Assembly: GCA_030267565.1 (NCBI GenBank)
Contig: BRXU01000010.1
Location: forward strand, 62,001-126,000
From: Pleodorina starrii
Taxonomy: Eukaryota; Chlorophyta; Chlorophyceae; Chlamydomonadales; Volvocaceae
Length of the DNA: 64,000 bases
Direction of reading: 5' to 3'
In this document: positions 20,028 through 33,200 of the stretch, piece after piece
Layout: each line of letters opens with the position of its first letter
How positions within the stretch are numbered: the stretch's first letter is position 1
The notes under the pieces: generated by a model
The model's input: only the letters and a program-made list of their open reading frames with translations
The model's database searches: none
Told to the model about the DNA's origin: nothing
Program-made: the position numbers and the translations under genes

Positions 20028-23000
20028 TCAGTTCTGATGCTGCGCCTTGCCGGCCGCTGCCAGCTCCTTGAACACCGACTTGGCCCGACTCTCCACCTCC
20101 TTCAGGTACTCGGCCTACGGACGGACGGACGGAAGGCGCGCGGAATGGGCCACTCAGGGGCAGGAGGGGCTCGTCCCAACAAACACCGATGCGACCGAGC
20201 CGCAAGCCGTGACGATCAAGACAAAGGAACACAGCAGAAATAGCTCGAGGAACTGGCATGATCGAGCAGTGCACAAAGGCGTTGCACAAAAGCCGTAACA
20301 GCCCTCACCCTCACCTGCACGCGCTGCGCGTATGAGCCGCTCTGCAGCCCCAGCACCACGCCCTCCATTCGCCGCTGCAGCGCCTCCATGAACGACGCCT
20401 CGCTTACGGAGCCGTCAGCCGCCAGCGAGCGAAGCAGAGGGTACCACTGCCGCTCCTCCGCGTATAGCAACTGGGCGGCAGGGGGAAAAAAGAAGATACC
20501 GCAGCGGAGACGGAGACGGCGTTAGCCAAAAGGGGACGGGAGTGGGAATAAAAAAGTCTGGATTAAGGTAAGGGTTGGGGCCCCTGGGTCAAGGGCCCCA
20601 ATCTCCCAGCGCAAATCGCGGCCGTGGCTCTCCGCGGCCGACCCCAAATTCCTAATCGGCGGCACCTATTCCGGTACTCCACTGCACGGACGCTACGTAC
20701 CTGGTTCAGTGCGCCCTCCACGCCCTGCGTCTCCTGCGTGCGCAGCTCCCGCGCCGCGTACAGCTGCAGCACCATCTGCAGCAGCTGCACCATGCCATCG
20801 AACCTGTCGTACGGTCGGGACCGGACGGGACAAAAGATCCGGGGGCGAGGTCATTTACAGAGCTCTTAAGCGCTATACAGAGTTCTGGCGCTTTGACTAC
20901 AAATTATGTAATGACGGGATAGTACGGCGGGTGTAAAGGTGGAAGATCCAGGCCCCCGCAGCTGCAGGAAGGCCTGCCGAGGGCTGCGCAAGGACGGGAG
21001 AGGGGGGTCCGCGAGGTGTAGGATTCGATGCGTCGCATGCCGGAAAGCATCAAAACCTACAGCACTCACTACTTCAGTGGATGAGCATATACCGGCTCTG
21101 TGACATGCCCTCCCGGCAAGCAAGCCGAGTTGGCATCACCCTCAAGCCAAACCCGGGCTGACTACCCCCGGGCGACGCACGCGCGCACCTACCCGTCCTC
21201 GGAGCTCTTCTTGATCCAAGCGAAGGCGTTGGACAGGAGCGCCTCGTCCAGGCGGCTGGAGTGGCGCTCGAGCGCGTCACGCACCCGTTGAACCTGCGCA
21301 GCGGTGGGATGGCAGTGGTTGCCTAACTGTGTGAACGAGGAACGAGGCGCGATGGGGACTCGGGCCACTTTGGCCCCCCCCCCTCCCCCTCTGATAAGGA
21401 GCCGGAAAGGAGGGAACGTCGCGCTGGGACAATTGATTATGACTAGCGCTGTGCCTGCCGCACACGCGCACTGCATGTCTCACCAGCCGCAATATCGAGA
21501 GACTTATGCCCCTCCTGCAGGGCGCGGTGCGGTGCAACGCTCTCTGTGGAGCGTGCTGGAAGCATCAGCGAATCAACAGTGCGCACCCCGCAACGGTGCC
21601 GCGACCCGACTGCCCTCCGAAAGGTTTACACAACCTTGCGTGGAGCAAACCCTGGCGTCTGCTGCATGAACACCCACGGTGATCCGGTACGCGCACGGTG
21701 ACCCGGTAGTCGCAATACTGACGGGCCACCCTAGGATGCCTTAACGAGTCGCCCCACTGTCTTTAGGGGCCCCCTGTCTCGGTCCCTGTCCCTGTCCCGC
21801 TCCGGCCAGGCACTCGTCCTGCTCTTGCGGTGGTGGGGGGGGGGGCTGGGACCGGGGAAACCCGCCACCCCACCTCCTCTGCTCCCATAACCCACGCCTC
21901 GGCTACCGGCCGGGCGTATCATTATTATTATTATCATGCGCCCGCACCTGCTCGTCGGTCAGGGGCAGGTACCACTCGCCCTTCTCGTCCGCCGCGGCGA
22001 CCAGAATGTCCTGGGGCACGGCATGGCGCGGCGCGATGTATCGGGGAAAGTGACGATGCAGCAGCCGGTAAAAGAAATGGAAGCCTGTGTCAGCACAGGT
22101 TGCCACACAGCGCCCGATGGCGTGGAAACGCTGTCGTTTCGCCCCATCGTTTCGCTTTAACCGCCTCTTATCCTAGCCGCACCACCGGACCGCGCCACCA
22201 CCGCGCAGCTCAGCAACGCAACGCAGGGGAATCGACAACGTCGGCCGCCCAGGCTGCCGCTGTGACCGTCGTCCTTGTTACGATGGCTTTATGCTGCTAG
22301 CAACAATTCACTCCCCTCCCTTAAAACACGCCCCGATCCAGCTGCGGGTCGTGTTAGCGCGTGTCAGCACGTACGTCAGGACAAGCAGTGTGTGTATTGT
22401 ACTTTTTTAGCACCGTAACCAGGTCAGGCCCGACCAGGCGAGGCCTGGCATCGCGTGGGGGGGCACTGGGTCAGGTGGGTGGGCGGCCGTGCACCGCAGC
22501 CCTGCGGCAGCTCTGATCGCTGCGGCAGTTCAAGGGCCATGATCCCGTCCTGATCTTCACGCATTCAGGCAGCGCGGACGGCAAAAGGCAGCGAAGCGCG
22601 GCGTCCAGGCTGCGCCGCCCGGCCCGCGGCCCCCTCCCCCTCTCATTCGGACTCACTGCCTAACCGGCCCAACCGGTACCTGCAGCACTTTCCCGCTGTC
22701 CTCCAGCTGCTGCTCCGTACGCCGCCGTACGGCATCCACCAGCACCATTACGCTGGTGGCGACTCCCTGCGAGGCGCACAGAGGGTGTCACCAGGGTGTA
22801 GCACGAGGGGGTGTTTGTGGCTGTCATTCAAAACAGAGGCAGGAGCCCGATCGTCGGCAGGCGGGGCAGACAGGCCGGAAGGGCGTTCTGCCCTGCGCCA
22901 TAAGGCACCTGATCGGAGGCCTTCCGCGAAACAGAGAGTCTACACGCAAGCCGAAATGGACGCCCAATTTAACCCGAGCCCGAAGATCGATGCACATCGC

Positions 23001-23902
23001 CCGGCCCGCCCGTCGACTCCCATGACCCATCGCCCCCTAGCAACCTGCAATCGCTCCTTGTCTTCCTTGGTGGCGGCGGTGTCGTTCCGCGTGGCGATGC
23101 GCATCCAGAATTTGGTGTCGATGGCCATGATGTTCTCGGCGACCAACTGGGCCATCTGTTGGGGAGCAGTGAGGTGATGCACAACGGGCGGGAGGGGCGC
23201 GAAGGGCGAGGGAGGACGGTGCGGACGGTGCCCACCATACACCATAATTCATGCGGCAGAGAGCTATTGGAAGCTTCGGGATGCGGTTGCGAAGCCGCAA
23301 GGCGTGCAAGAGTCGAAGGGGCCACGCACACTACTGCCTGCCGTACAGGTGCCGGGGCGTTGGCGTGGTGGGTCAAACTGTGTGCAGTAAGGATAACGTT
23401 ACTTCACTAAAGCCCCGTGACTTATCTGGCTGTGGTACGCCATCGCGTGCCATGCGACGTGTTAAACTAGTCCACAGCAGTCGAGAGGTGTGGATCGCGA
23501 GCACCAGCCTCTTCAGAATTCCCCACATCACCAACATTGCCCTCCGATGCACAAGGACAGGATGATGTCCGCGAGCGGCGAGCGGACACTCCTTTCCTAT
23601 CACCTTTCCGCCGTCCTAGCTACCTGCTGCTGCGATTTGGCACTCAGTAGTTGATCGATAAGGTCGTCCAAAGCCGCCATCTCCTTCAACGAGTCTCCAA
23701 GATCGGAGCGAGCGCAGACAAGCCGCGATGGCGACGAGCGTTGTAGCCGAGCCGGCACAACCCCTCGCGCTGCTGTGACCCGCACCATCACCGGAGACTT
23801 CACTAGCGCATTGAAAGAGCTAAATGCGTGTACGTGTAGAACGGACGAGTGGCCACTGGCGACCACGGTTCGTGGCCCTTGGGGCCGCAAGGCACTAGAC
23901 AT
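20028..23902 (-). CDS. Conserved, probably chloroplast-targeted protein of plants and green algae, 8 exons
   Basis: Phase-consistent exons: 23902-23624, 23155-23045, 22766-22680, ~22130-21948, 21293-21193, 20803-20701, 20470-20315 and 20114-20028, about 368 residues. The N-terminal ~60 residues (MSSALRPQGPRTVV...) are rich in Arg, Ser, Ala and Val with few acidic residues, like an algal plastid transit peptide. The mature part is alpha-helical in character: LIDQLLSAKSQQQ, AIDTKFWMRIATRNDT, MVQLLQMVLQLYAARELR, LQSGSYAQRVQ. The order of these blocks recalls an uncharacterised plant plastid family from memory, but I cannot name it securely and give no function. The 5' end of exon 4 (22130) is uncertain because its acceptor, GACAG, lacks a good pyrimidine tract. 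The intron before exon 7 carries one copy of the dispersed intron module. It is transcribed divergently from RAPTOR. Confidence 0.75.
20486..20526 (-). repeat. Intron module copy 1 (sense to host gene)
   Basis: In minus orientation it reads GCTAACGCCGTCTCCGTCTC onward to GCGGTATCTTCTTTTTT. It lies 15 nt from the 3' splice site of the intron before exon 7 of the plastid-protein gene, so it supplies a CTAAC branch-point-like motif and the pyrimidine run. Confidence 0.85.
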
Positions 23903-24282
23903 TTTCTTGATGATTTTAACAGGTTATTTGTATTCTAGCCCTTAGGATAGAGGAACATATATAAACTATGAAATCATTAAATTCCTCGGGCTGTCAGGAA
24001 ATGAAGGAACAATTGTGCAAGCAATCACGTGGATTTGCCGTCGCTGGGTCGCCCGTATTGTAGCCGAACACTAATTTGCATGAACATAATTCATTAGCCC
24101 TTGTCATTCTTCATAACTGACGATAGCTGCCAAATCACGGCGAATACCACGCTTTTCACCCCGATTTCCGTTGTGCTATGGAACCCGGTACCAGTTTGAG
24201 CTGTACCAGTGTCTTCGATGTCATGGTTCGATGAGGCATAGGGATTAACGGTGGCGTTTTCGGAACTGTATAGTTCGGCACG
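23903..24282. promoter_or_regulatory. Divergent promoter region between plastid-protein gene and RAPTOR
   Basis: A 380-bp, comparatively AT-rich gap between two divergent starts. CATATATAAAC near 23957 reads TTTATATATG on the minus strand and could be a TATA element for the minus gene, about 55 nt before its ATG. An ATTTGCAT octamer-like site lies near 24072. No clear TATA was seen for RAPTOR. Confidence 0.4.
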
Positions 24283-27200
24283 ATGGACGATGGCCTTGGC
24301 GAGGATGCAGCTGGGGCCAACGACTCGCTGGCTTCTGGATTGGCGGACGAGCTGAGCAGGAGGCTGACAAACAGTGACCCGGCAAGTTCACTTGGCGAGC
24401 TGGCTGCTCCTTCGTGCGGAGCCATGACTTCACGCCTTCACGCCCGCACTGGTTGCAGGTTCCACCGCCGCCCCAAGCGGAAAACGGGGAGCCATTAAAG
24501 CCACCACCGCGTATTCTTTGCGAGGTGTGTTGGGGCATGGCGGGGCAAGCCTAAAACAGCCCTATTTCCGGTACCCTTTTTGTGGCGGACCAAGGAATTA
24601 GGAATATGTGGAATTGGTATGCTCAGAAAACAAACCAATTGTTGCTTGTTGTATACAGGAGCGACATGACGGGACCACGGACGATGCGGACCTCCGGGCC
24701 GTTGATCATGGGCTGGTGTCGAAGTGGCGACAAAAGGAGAAACTCAAGACGCTGCACGTGGCACTCGTGTTGTGCCTCAATATCGGCGTCGACCCGCCAG
24801 ATGTGATTAAGATATCGCCGTGCGCCCGGCTCGAGTGCTGGGTGGACCCCATGTCTGCGCAGCCAGCCAAAGCCCTGGAGCACATCGGTAAGAGGGGGGT
24901 GCGTAATGTGGGTTGGGAGGCCATCGCGTCCCCAGAACCGCACCGTGCCCTGCCAGGGCAACTCCCCGGAGAAAGGACTCCTGGCGACGTGCCTTCTGAT
25001 ACGGACCCGTGGGCCATGGCGCCTTACGGAACGCAGGCACAGGGCTACACGACACCGTCAGGCGCGCATGTCCTTCATCCGCAGCGCACACGGGATAGTT
25101 CCATGCCGTCTTGAACCTTTTGTGGATGCCCGTACTGTCGTACTTCACAGAGGGCTGATGCGGTCGCGTGGCAACAACGATCATGGCAACCGAGGCTGGT
25201 GAATCGCCTCCAACCCCGTAATCGCCTCCACCCCCGTCTGTTCCTGTTGCAGGCAAGAACTTGCAGGCGCAGTACGAGCGTTTGCAGTCGCGTGGCAAAT
25301 ACAAAATGCACCTTGATCCCACGGTGGAGGACGTGAAGAAGCTGTGCCTGAGCTGCAGGAGGAACGCTAAGGTACGGTAGGGCGTCTTTCCCACAATTCT
25401 GGCACAGCAGTATATGGTCGGTCCCCTGGGGTGTGCGTTTGCCGGCTCTTTCGCGTTGCCCACTGGTTGCATCAGCTGATGCCCTCTTGTCGCCGGTATG
25501 GTAGCAGATGAGGTCAGGTACGGGTCAGGTAGCAGGTACGTCGATGAGTATTGCTCCGGTCCGGGGACGCTTACGTCGTATCCATCCCATCGCTGCAGCA
25601 TCATCTTTGTTGCCCCCGATACTCTTTCTGCGAGCACATGCATACTCCATTACCCCTGCATGCACATGAGCGCATGGCCCTATACGACACATGCGTACGA
25701 GGGTACGACACGGCGCAGCTGGCGGTGCACCGCCGATCGGGTTGATACGGGGCGCGGGGCGCCGCGGGGCGTATCTGGGTTTGAGCCACCGTGCCGTCTT
25801 TCGCCCCCCCCCCCCGCCGCACGCCGTTGTGCAGAACGAACGCGTGCTGTTCCACTACAACGGCCACGGCGTGCCCCGCCCTACGGCTAACGGTGAGATC
25901 TGGGTCTTCAACAGCCGCTACACACAGTACATCCCGCTGTCCATCTACGAACTGCAGGTGGGAGGGGAGGGGTCGGGGCAGGATGGGGGTTGCGGGGTGG
26001 GGGCAGGGTGGGGCGCCAGGGTGGGGGTTGCGGGGTGGCGCTGGTTGGGGCAAGTACGGCAAACACGTCCAGGCGAGGTTTGCTCTGGGGGCGTCAGACA
26101 ATGGTGCCAATGGCGGGGTGGGGTCGGCCATTGGCGTACGGGAGCAAGAATGGTCGGCGGATAACAGTTTCCGGTAAAACGGCACCATCAGGTGCTGAGT
26201 CGAGGTCCTGAGTCGAGGCCCTGAGTCGAGGCCCTGAGTCGAGGTCCTGAGTCGAGGTCCTGAGTCGAGGTCCTGAGTCGAGGTCCTGAGTGGTGGTCCT
26301 GAGTGGTGGTCCTGAGTGGTGGTCCTGAGTCGAGGTCCTGAGTCGAGGCCCTGAGTCGAGGTCCTGAGTCGAGGTCCTGAGTCGAGGCCCTGAGTCGAGG
26401 TCCTGAGTCGTGGTCCTGAGGTCCTCAGTTGAGCTCCGCGCCACTCAGTGTGTACCACTTCCTTCCGCCAATGCTCGCCAATGGCGCTGAGGCCCCCGGT
26501 GACCCCCTTGCGGTGCAGCGCCCTTTTCGGCGCCCCGCCCTGCTGGCGGTCCTGAATCCCGGATCCAGCGCGGCTCTCCCATTGAGCCCCCCCCCTTCGG
26601 CTTGTAGTCGGCGTCTGGACCCACATCATAAGAGTTTGATTTTACCCCCTAACCTCTTTGCCCCCCCCCCCGTGGATATCCCCCCCCCCCAAACCTATAC
26701 GTGAATAACCCCCAAACCGCTTTCTCGCCGCCGCCTCAGAGCTGGTTGGGCACCCCCAGCATCTACGTGTTGGACTGCTCGGCGGCCGGCCTCATCATCA
26801 ATGCCATCCGACAGCTCATGGACCAGCGCAGCAACGACGCGCTGCGGGGAATGGTGGGTGGGGGGAGCTGGGGGGTTGGGTGGGTAAGAAGAAGATACCG
26901 CAGCGGAGACGGAGACGGCGTTAGCGAACGGACGGGGGGTGGGGGAAGCTGGGGGCCCGACAGGGCATGTTCCTCTGACCGTGGGGATCGCGGGCGGGGG
27001 ATGAGGCGGGTGGGGCAAGAATTCTGGGAGGCTGGGAAAGTATCATGTGAAGGAAAAGCGCAGCGAAAGTGCTACTGGAGGCGGAGGCGACGCAGTCAGA
27101 ACTCAAGACCCTGGAACACTCACCGATGTACCTGTTGACCGAAACTGAGGAGGCCCGGGGGAGGGTTGGAAAGGGCGTGGACCTCTTGACATCTCTAGTT

Positions 27201-30200
27201 GATGTCATCAGTCAAGCGGACGCACTCAAGCGCTGAAGGGTGACTGCAGCGACGCTGGGGGAAGGGGCCTATCTGGGCTCTGGGTGAGGCTAGGGCGGCC
27301 GTTACACATGCTGGTCCGACCTCCCCAAAGGCCCGGAACCGTCGTTTTCGGAGGTTCTCCGTGAGGATTTCCGACGGAAGTCTCTAGAGCCCTGGGCGAC
27401 AGAAGTCCTCCAGGCAAGCAGGCGGTAGGACAGGGAGCAGCCTGGGCTGTCGGCAGCCGCGGCGACAAGAGGCATCCTATGGAGCAAATGCAGTCGCAGT
27501 AGCAGATACAGAAGATACAGTGCGCAGGGTAAACTGTCAGGAAGGAACTGGAGTGGACTGGCATGCAGCCCGAACAGCGAGGCTGGTGGCGGGAGAAGGG
27601 GGAGGGGAAACCCAACCTGCCGTCATTCCATGTGTGCATCCCCTCCCCTCGCCTGACCTGACCTGACCTTGTCTTGCTCCCTCTCCCGGCGCACCGCAGG
27701 CGGGGATGTATGCGGGGGGCAGCGGCGGGGCGCCCGACCACCTGAAGGAAATCATTGTGCTGGGGGCTTGCGGCGCCGCCGAGCAGCTGCCGCAGAACCC
27801 CGACCTGCCGGCGGACGTCTTCACGGCCTGCCTCACCACGCCCATCAAGGTAAGGAACATGCAACATGCAGTACGCAACATGCAGCAGCACCGGGGAAGG
27901 AGGGGTGGATGGAGTAGCAGGGGGCGGCAGCGCAGCTAGAAGAGCCGAGTGAAGGCCGATTCCTCCCCTCTTGAGGGGAGGGGAGGGGAGGGGAGGGGAG
28001 GGGAGGGGAGGGGAGGTGCTGCGGGGTGCCGCAGGGCGCTTCCGCTGCAGGCTGCATCTGCGACCCATTACGGCTCTGGCTTTGGCGACAGGACGACAGG
28101 CGCATTGCGCTGCTGCCGCATAGTTGTTACCTGCGCCGGCAGCTGGCAGCTGGGATCTGGCTAACGAAGTGCAAAAGACGCTGGCGCTCGTAGCTGCTCA
28201 GCACCAGCACCGGGACATAGTCGTTCCTCAGCTCCGGGCGGCGTAGTTGGTTGCGCGGCCGCTGGGTCGCTGGGTTGCTGGGTTGCTGGGTTGCTGGGGC
28301 AGCCTCAGCGCCGGGCCGTGAACATCCTTGGGCATGACAAGCGAAGGTCTGTACGTGCTAACCCCTTCGGGTGCTGCTCGTGCTGCTGCTGCCGCTGCGT
28401 CGGCTCGCCTCGGCTCGCCCCGCAGGTGGCGCTGCGGTGGTTTTGTTCTCGCAGCCTGATGCGGCACGATGGGTTGACCAAGGACCTGATTGACCGGATA
28501 CCCGGCAAGCAGACCGACCGGAAGACGCCCCTGGGCGAGCTCAACTGGATATTCACTGCCATCACCGACACCATCGCCTGGAACGTGCTGCCGCGGCCGT
28601 TGTTCCAGAAGCTCTTCCGCTCGGTGCGCGCGGGCGGAGGGAGAGGGGCTGGGGGAGAGGGGTGGGGGCGGGGGGCCGGGGAGAGGGGCCGGGGAGAGGG
28701 GCTGGGAAGAGGGGCCGGGAAGAGGGGGGCTGTCGGAATGAAGCAGGCTTTGGGGCCAGGCGCTCCGTATTTGGCGGTAGGGAAGCTATTACAGGGTGAG
28801 GAGCAGGAGCAGGGCTTTTTGCCGGGACTTCCACAGGAGGTCTACAGCGCTCCTTCGCTCCCCGCGCCCTAGGCGGAACATGTTGCTACACCATGTGTTG
28901 CGTCAGGCCCGTGCCATCGATTGCGGTGTATGCCCGATGCGGTAAAATCCTTCACCCAAGACCCCCAACTACCCCGCTCCATCCTGGCTCCCCCCCCCCC
29001 CCCACACACACACACACCCACACACACCGGGTCCGTTCGCTAACGCCGTCTCCGTCGCCGCTGCGGTATCTTCTTTTTACCACCCCCCCCCCCACACACA
29101 CACACACACCCATCCCCCACCCCCCCCCACCCCCCCAGGACCTGCTGGTGGCCTCCCTGTTCCGCAACTTCCTGCTGGCGGAGCGCATCATGACGGCGGC
29201 GGGGTGCACGCCGGTGTCGTACCCGCGGCTGCCGCCAACGCACCAGCACCCCATGTGGCAGGCGTGGGACCTGGCGGCGGAGATGTGCCTGGTGCAGCTG
29301 CCCACGCTCTCCAGCGACCAGCAGGCGGAGTTCACGCCGTCCAGTGCGTCAATAAGGGGCCGGGGGGAAGGGGCTGGAAACGGGTGGAGTGGGGCCACGT
29401 ATCGGGCCATGGACAGAACAGCGCTGGATTTTACACCCTTGTGAGAGAAACCCTTCTTGTGGAGGAGAGCTATAAAGGAAAAGGACAACATTACGGTGCG
29501 GCGATGTTGATCGTAAGCACGCCTGCCTGCCTGCCTGGCTCCGCTCCGCTCACCCTCTGCAGCCTTCTTCTCGGAACAGCTCACGGCCTTTGAGCTCTGG
29601 CTGGCGCACGGCTCGCGCGACAAGAAGCCGCCCGAGCAGCTGCCGATCGTGCTGCAGGCGAGTTTGTTAATGACGGGTTCGGGACGGGACGGGACGGGAC
29701 GGGGGGACGACTTAGGGCACTGGAGGCACGCACACCTCGTAGGGCGCTAATTGGTACATGCTCGCGTTTGGGAGTGCTAGTGCTGGTTTGGGGGTGGTCG
29801 GGGCTCCGCCCGTCATCTGGGCGAATGTTTCCCCAAGAACCCTGCTTCGACAAGAACCCTGCTTCGAGGCATGATGACTGGCAAGGTTTCTCCATGCACC
29901 TGAGCTACCAAATATGGCTCTCGGCCCCATGATGCGGTGTTCCAGTGTCGGCTGACGTCCCTTGCATGCCCCGCCTCGTTTTACTCTGTTGGCCCCATCC
30001 GCACCCCCACCCCCACCCGCACCCGCACCCCCACGCCATCTCCGTCTCCGCTGCGGTATTTTCTTTTTACCCCAACCCCCAACCCCCAACCCCCAACCCC
30101 CAACCCCCAACCCCACCAGGTCCTGCTGAGCCAGGTGCACCGTCTGCGTGCGCTGGTGCTGCTGGGCCGCTTCCTGGACATGGGTCCCTGGGCGGTGGAG

Positions 30201-33200
30201 CTGGCTCTGTCTGTGGGCATCTTCCCCTACGTGCTCAAGCTGCTGCAGACCACCAGCTCCGATCTGCGCTCCACGCTGGTGTTCATCTGGGCCAAGGTGC
30301 TGGCGCTGGACAGGAGCTGCCAGGTGCGGAAGAACACACACTTAGCCACAGCCACAGCCACACACAGCGCCACACAGCCACACAGATGTAGCCACACAGA
30401 TGCAGCCAAAGCCACACAGATGCAGCCAAAGCCACACACACAGATGCAGCCAAAGCCACACAGATGCAGCCAAAGCCACACACACACAGATGCAGCCAAA
30501 GCCACACAGATGCAGCCAAAGCCACACAGATGCAGCCATTGGCAGCCACCACGTCCCACCGACACGTCCCGCCGCCAGGGGAGCTACGGCACCCCCTCCG
30601 GGGGGTTCGGTGTTTCTGCAGTCCGATCGAGTCTTCGAGTGCTGGCAGCGCGCGGTGCGAGTCAACCGCGAGTCGACCGGTTTGACGACGAGGTCTTGGG
30701 GAGGCGTATTTTGAGGGGGTTTGGTAGGGGATCGGAGGGCCGAGGCTGCCGCCTGTAGAGGGCCTCCCAACGATTGACCGGCGGCTAGCGCATCAGCGTC
30801 TGCGCGGACGGACGGGCTGCTCAGATCAATGGGTATCCCTTTCTTGGTTCTGGGCCGCGATCTTAGCCGAATCCGAGTACGTGCCGCCCATGAGCAGTAC
30901 GTGCCGCCCAACAGCCTGAGTCTGCTCCCCACTGGCCCCATTGCCCCCCCCCCCGCAGGCCGACCTGGTCAAGGACAGCGGCCATCTGTACTTCATCCGC
31001 TACCTGGACAGCGTGGATGGACACATCGACCTCTACTCGCGGGCGCAGGCGGCATTCGTGCTGTCGGTCATCTGCGACGGACACCCCAAGGTGGGCTGGT
31101 GGGGGGGCGGGTGTGAGGGGCTGGTGGGGGCTGGTGGGGGGGGGGATACATCACGTGTGGAGATATCCTTGCAGGCGGGCGGGGGGGCTCTGCCGCCCGC
31201 GTTTTGGTGCCAGGTCAAACCCTCTCCTCTTCAGCGGTGAACCCGGTTGCGTGTATGGATGGATGGAGGGATGGATGGATGCCCATCGTGCCCACTGCCA
31301 GCCCCCTCTTGTGCGGGCCATTGGTTGCCAGTTTGCGCCGTTGGTTGGGCCACCATTCGTCGACCCTGCGCGGCCGGTCTCCTAACCTCCCACCTACCCA
31401 CCGCCTCTCCAGTCTCGCACGTACCCGCTCCTACCCCTCCGCCACACTACGGCGTTGTCCTGCTTCTTCGCCCGCCCCCGGCTGTGTCACCAAGGCTGCC
31501 GTTTGTCATCATAAACGCCGCCCCACTGCGGTGCTGCCCCACTGGTGTCCGTTCGCTAACGCCGTCTCCGTCTCCGCTGCGGTACCGTATTTTCGTTTTA
31601 CCCCACTGCGGTGCTGCCCCCACAGGGCCAGGCTCTGTGCGCGCACAGCCAGCTTCTGGCGGTCCTGCTTCGGTGGCTCCGCTCGCTGGCGCCCGTCAAC
31701 ATCACGTACGGGCCGCCGGGGCACCCGTTGCTGCTGCGCTGGCTGTGCCTGTGCATCGGCAAGCTGTGCGAGGACATCCCGGAGGTGAGGAGGCGGAGGT
31801 GGGGAGGTCGAGGGGGGGCCGCTTTGATCAGTTCAGGTCCCGGGTTCGGGCTTGGCGGTTTGGTGGTGCGCTTGGCATGGGCGAGGCCAGTGGGGGGTGA
31901 GGCCCCAGCCTGATCGAGATCCGCGGCGACCGCATGTCCTTCATCCTGCGCAACCAAGGATTCACCGAGGATTCTGTTTTGTGACGCAATCCACCTCTCG
32001 CTATACCTATTTTGCCACACATGCAGTCATGCACCACACACATGCACACACACACACCTGTAATGCCCCCCTGATGTCCCCCGCCCAGTTTTCACTGCAT
32101 GCCATCCGGGAGGGCGCCGCCGACATCCTGGTGCAGCTGCTGACCAGCCCCCTGCCGGAGATCCGCGCCGCCGCGATCTTCGGACTGGCCTGCCTCATAC
32201 ACAGCTGCCCCGACCCCAACGACCCAAGCCACCCCGCGCACGCCGCCGGCCACCTGCACCACGGCGGCGGCCCCGGCGGCCCCGGCAACCCGCTCACGCC
32301 GCTGCCCGATCACCCCGTGCTGACGCTGACGCCCTCGGAGGACCGCCTGCCCGCAGAGCGGCTGATTGCCGGGGCGGTGACGCAGGTGGGGACGGGGCGG
32401 GGCGTTGGTAGGGGGAGGCGGGGGGGTAGGGGGGCACTGATGAGGTTGAGCAATGAAGCGATGAAGCCGTGGGAGCGGAATGCGGTCGGACGGAGAAGGG
32501 TGGGGGCAAAGGGACCATGGTGGACGGCGGCCAGAAGCGGCCCGCTCGCGACCCGTACTTGCGTATTGGAATACCGGTAGGTTTCAAGTTGCATGTCTCC
32601 GTCCCCGTGTGAGATGAGGGGCCTGAGCGAGCCCGTTATGCCGCCTCTCATCGCCTCACTACGGCTGCCACCGCCTTGCTTCCTGCCCCCCCCCCCCGCC
32701 CCCGCCCCCAGGTGGTGTATGACCCGGCGGTGTTGGTCCGCGCGGAGCTGGCGGTGCTGTTCGCGCGCTTCGTGAGGGGCCACGGCGCAGCGGTGCGGGA
32801 GGCCATGGCGGTGCAGCAGCGGCGGCTGGAGGAGGCGGTCGCGCAGGTGGGCGGGTGGGCTGCCCAGGGCAGGTGGGCTGCCCAGGGCTGCCAGCTCGGA
32901 CTCTTCACAGGGCTGTTACGGGGCTAGCCCGGAATGGCAGTGCGCCCGGCGGGGAGCCGGGAGGAAGGGGCGGGGGCGGGTTTGCTCGTTGACTCGTTCA
33001 ACGGGACAGGAGCCTTTCTCGCGCGTTGGGGTTGCGGTTGCGGTTGCTTGATGTTTGCTCAGCTTCAATTCGAGTTTGGCTTCCGCAAACCTTGCGGAAT
33101 GCTTTGGGAGTTGCCTGCATGAGACCCGCCTGCTCGATACGCAAAGCCTTTTGAGCTGCTTTGTTCCTTTGCCGCACCCACCGCCGCCGCCGAGCGCCAA

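Noticed and set aside
24156..24425. Minus ORF of 89 codons in the RAPTOR promoter
   Set aside because: Antisense to the tentative RAPTOR exon 1 and without any signature.
25601..26629. A 342-codon minus ORF across RAPTOR intron 4
   Set aside because: It is carried by the TCCTGAGTCGAGG minisatellite and overlaps a conserved RAPTOR exon on the other strand.
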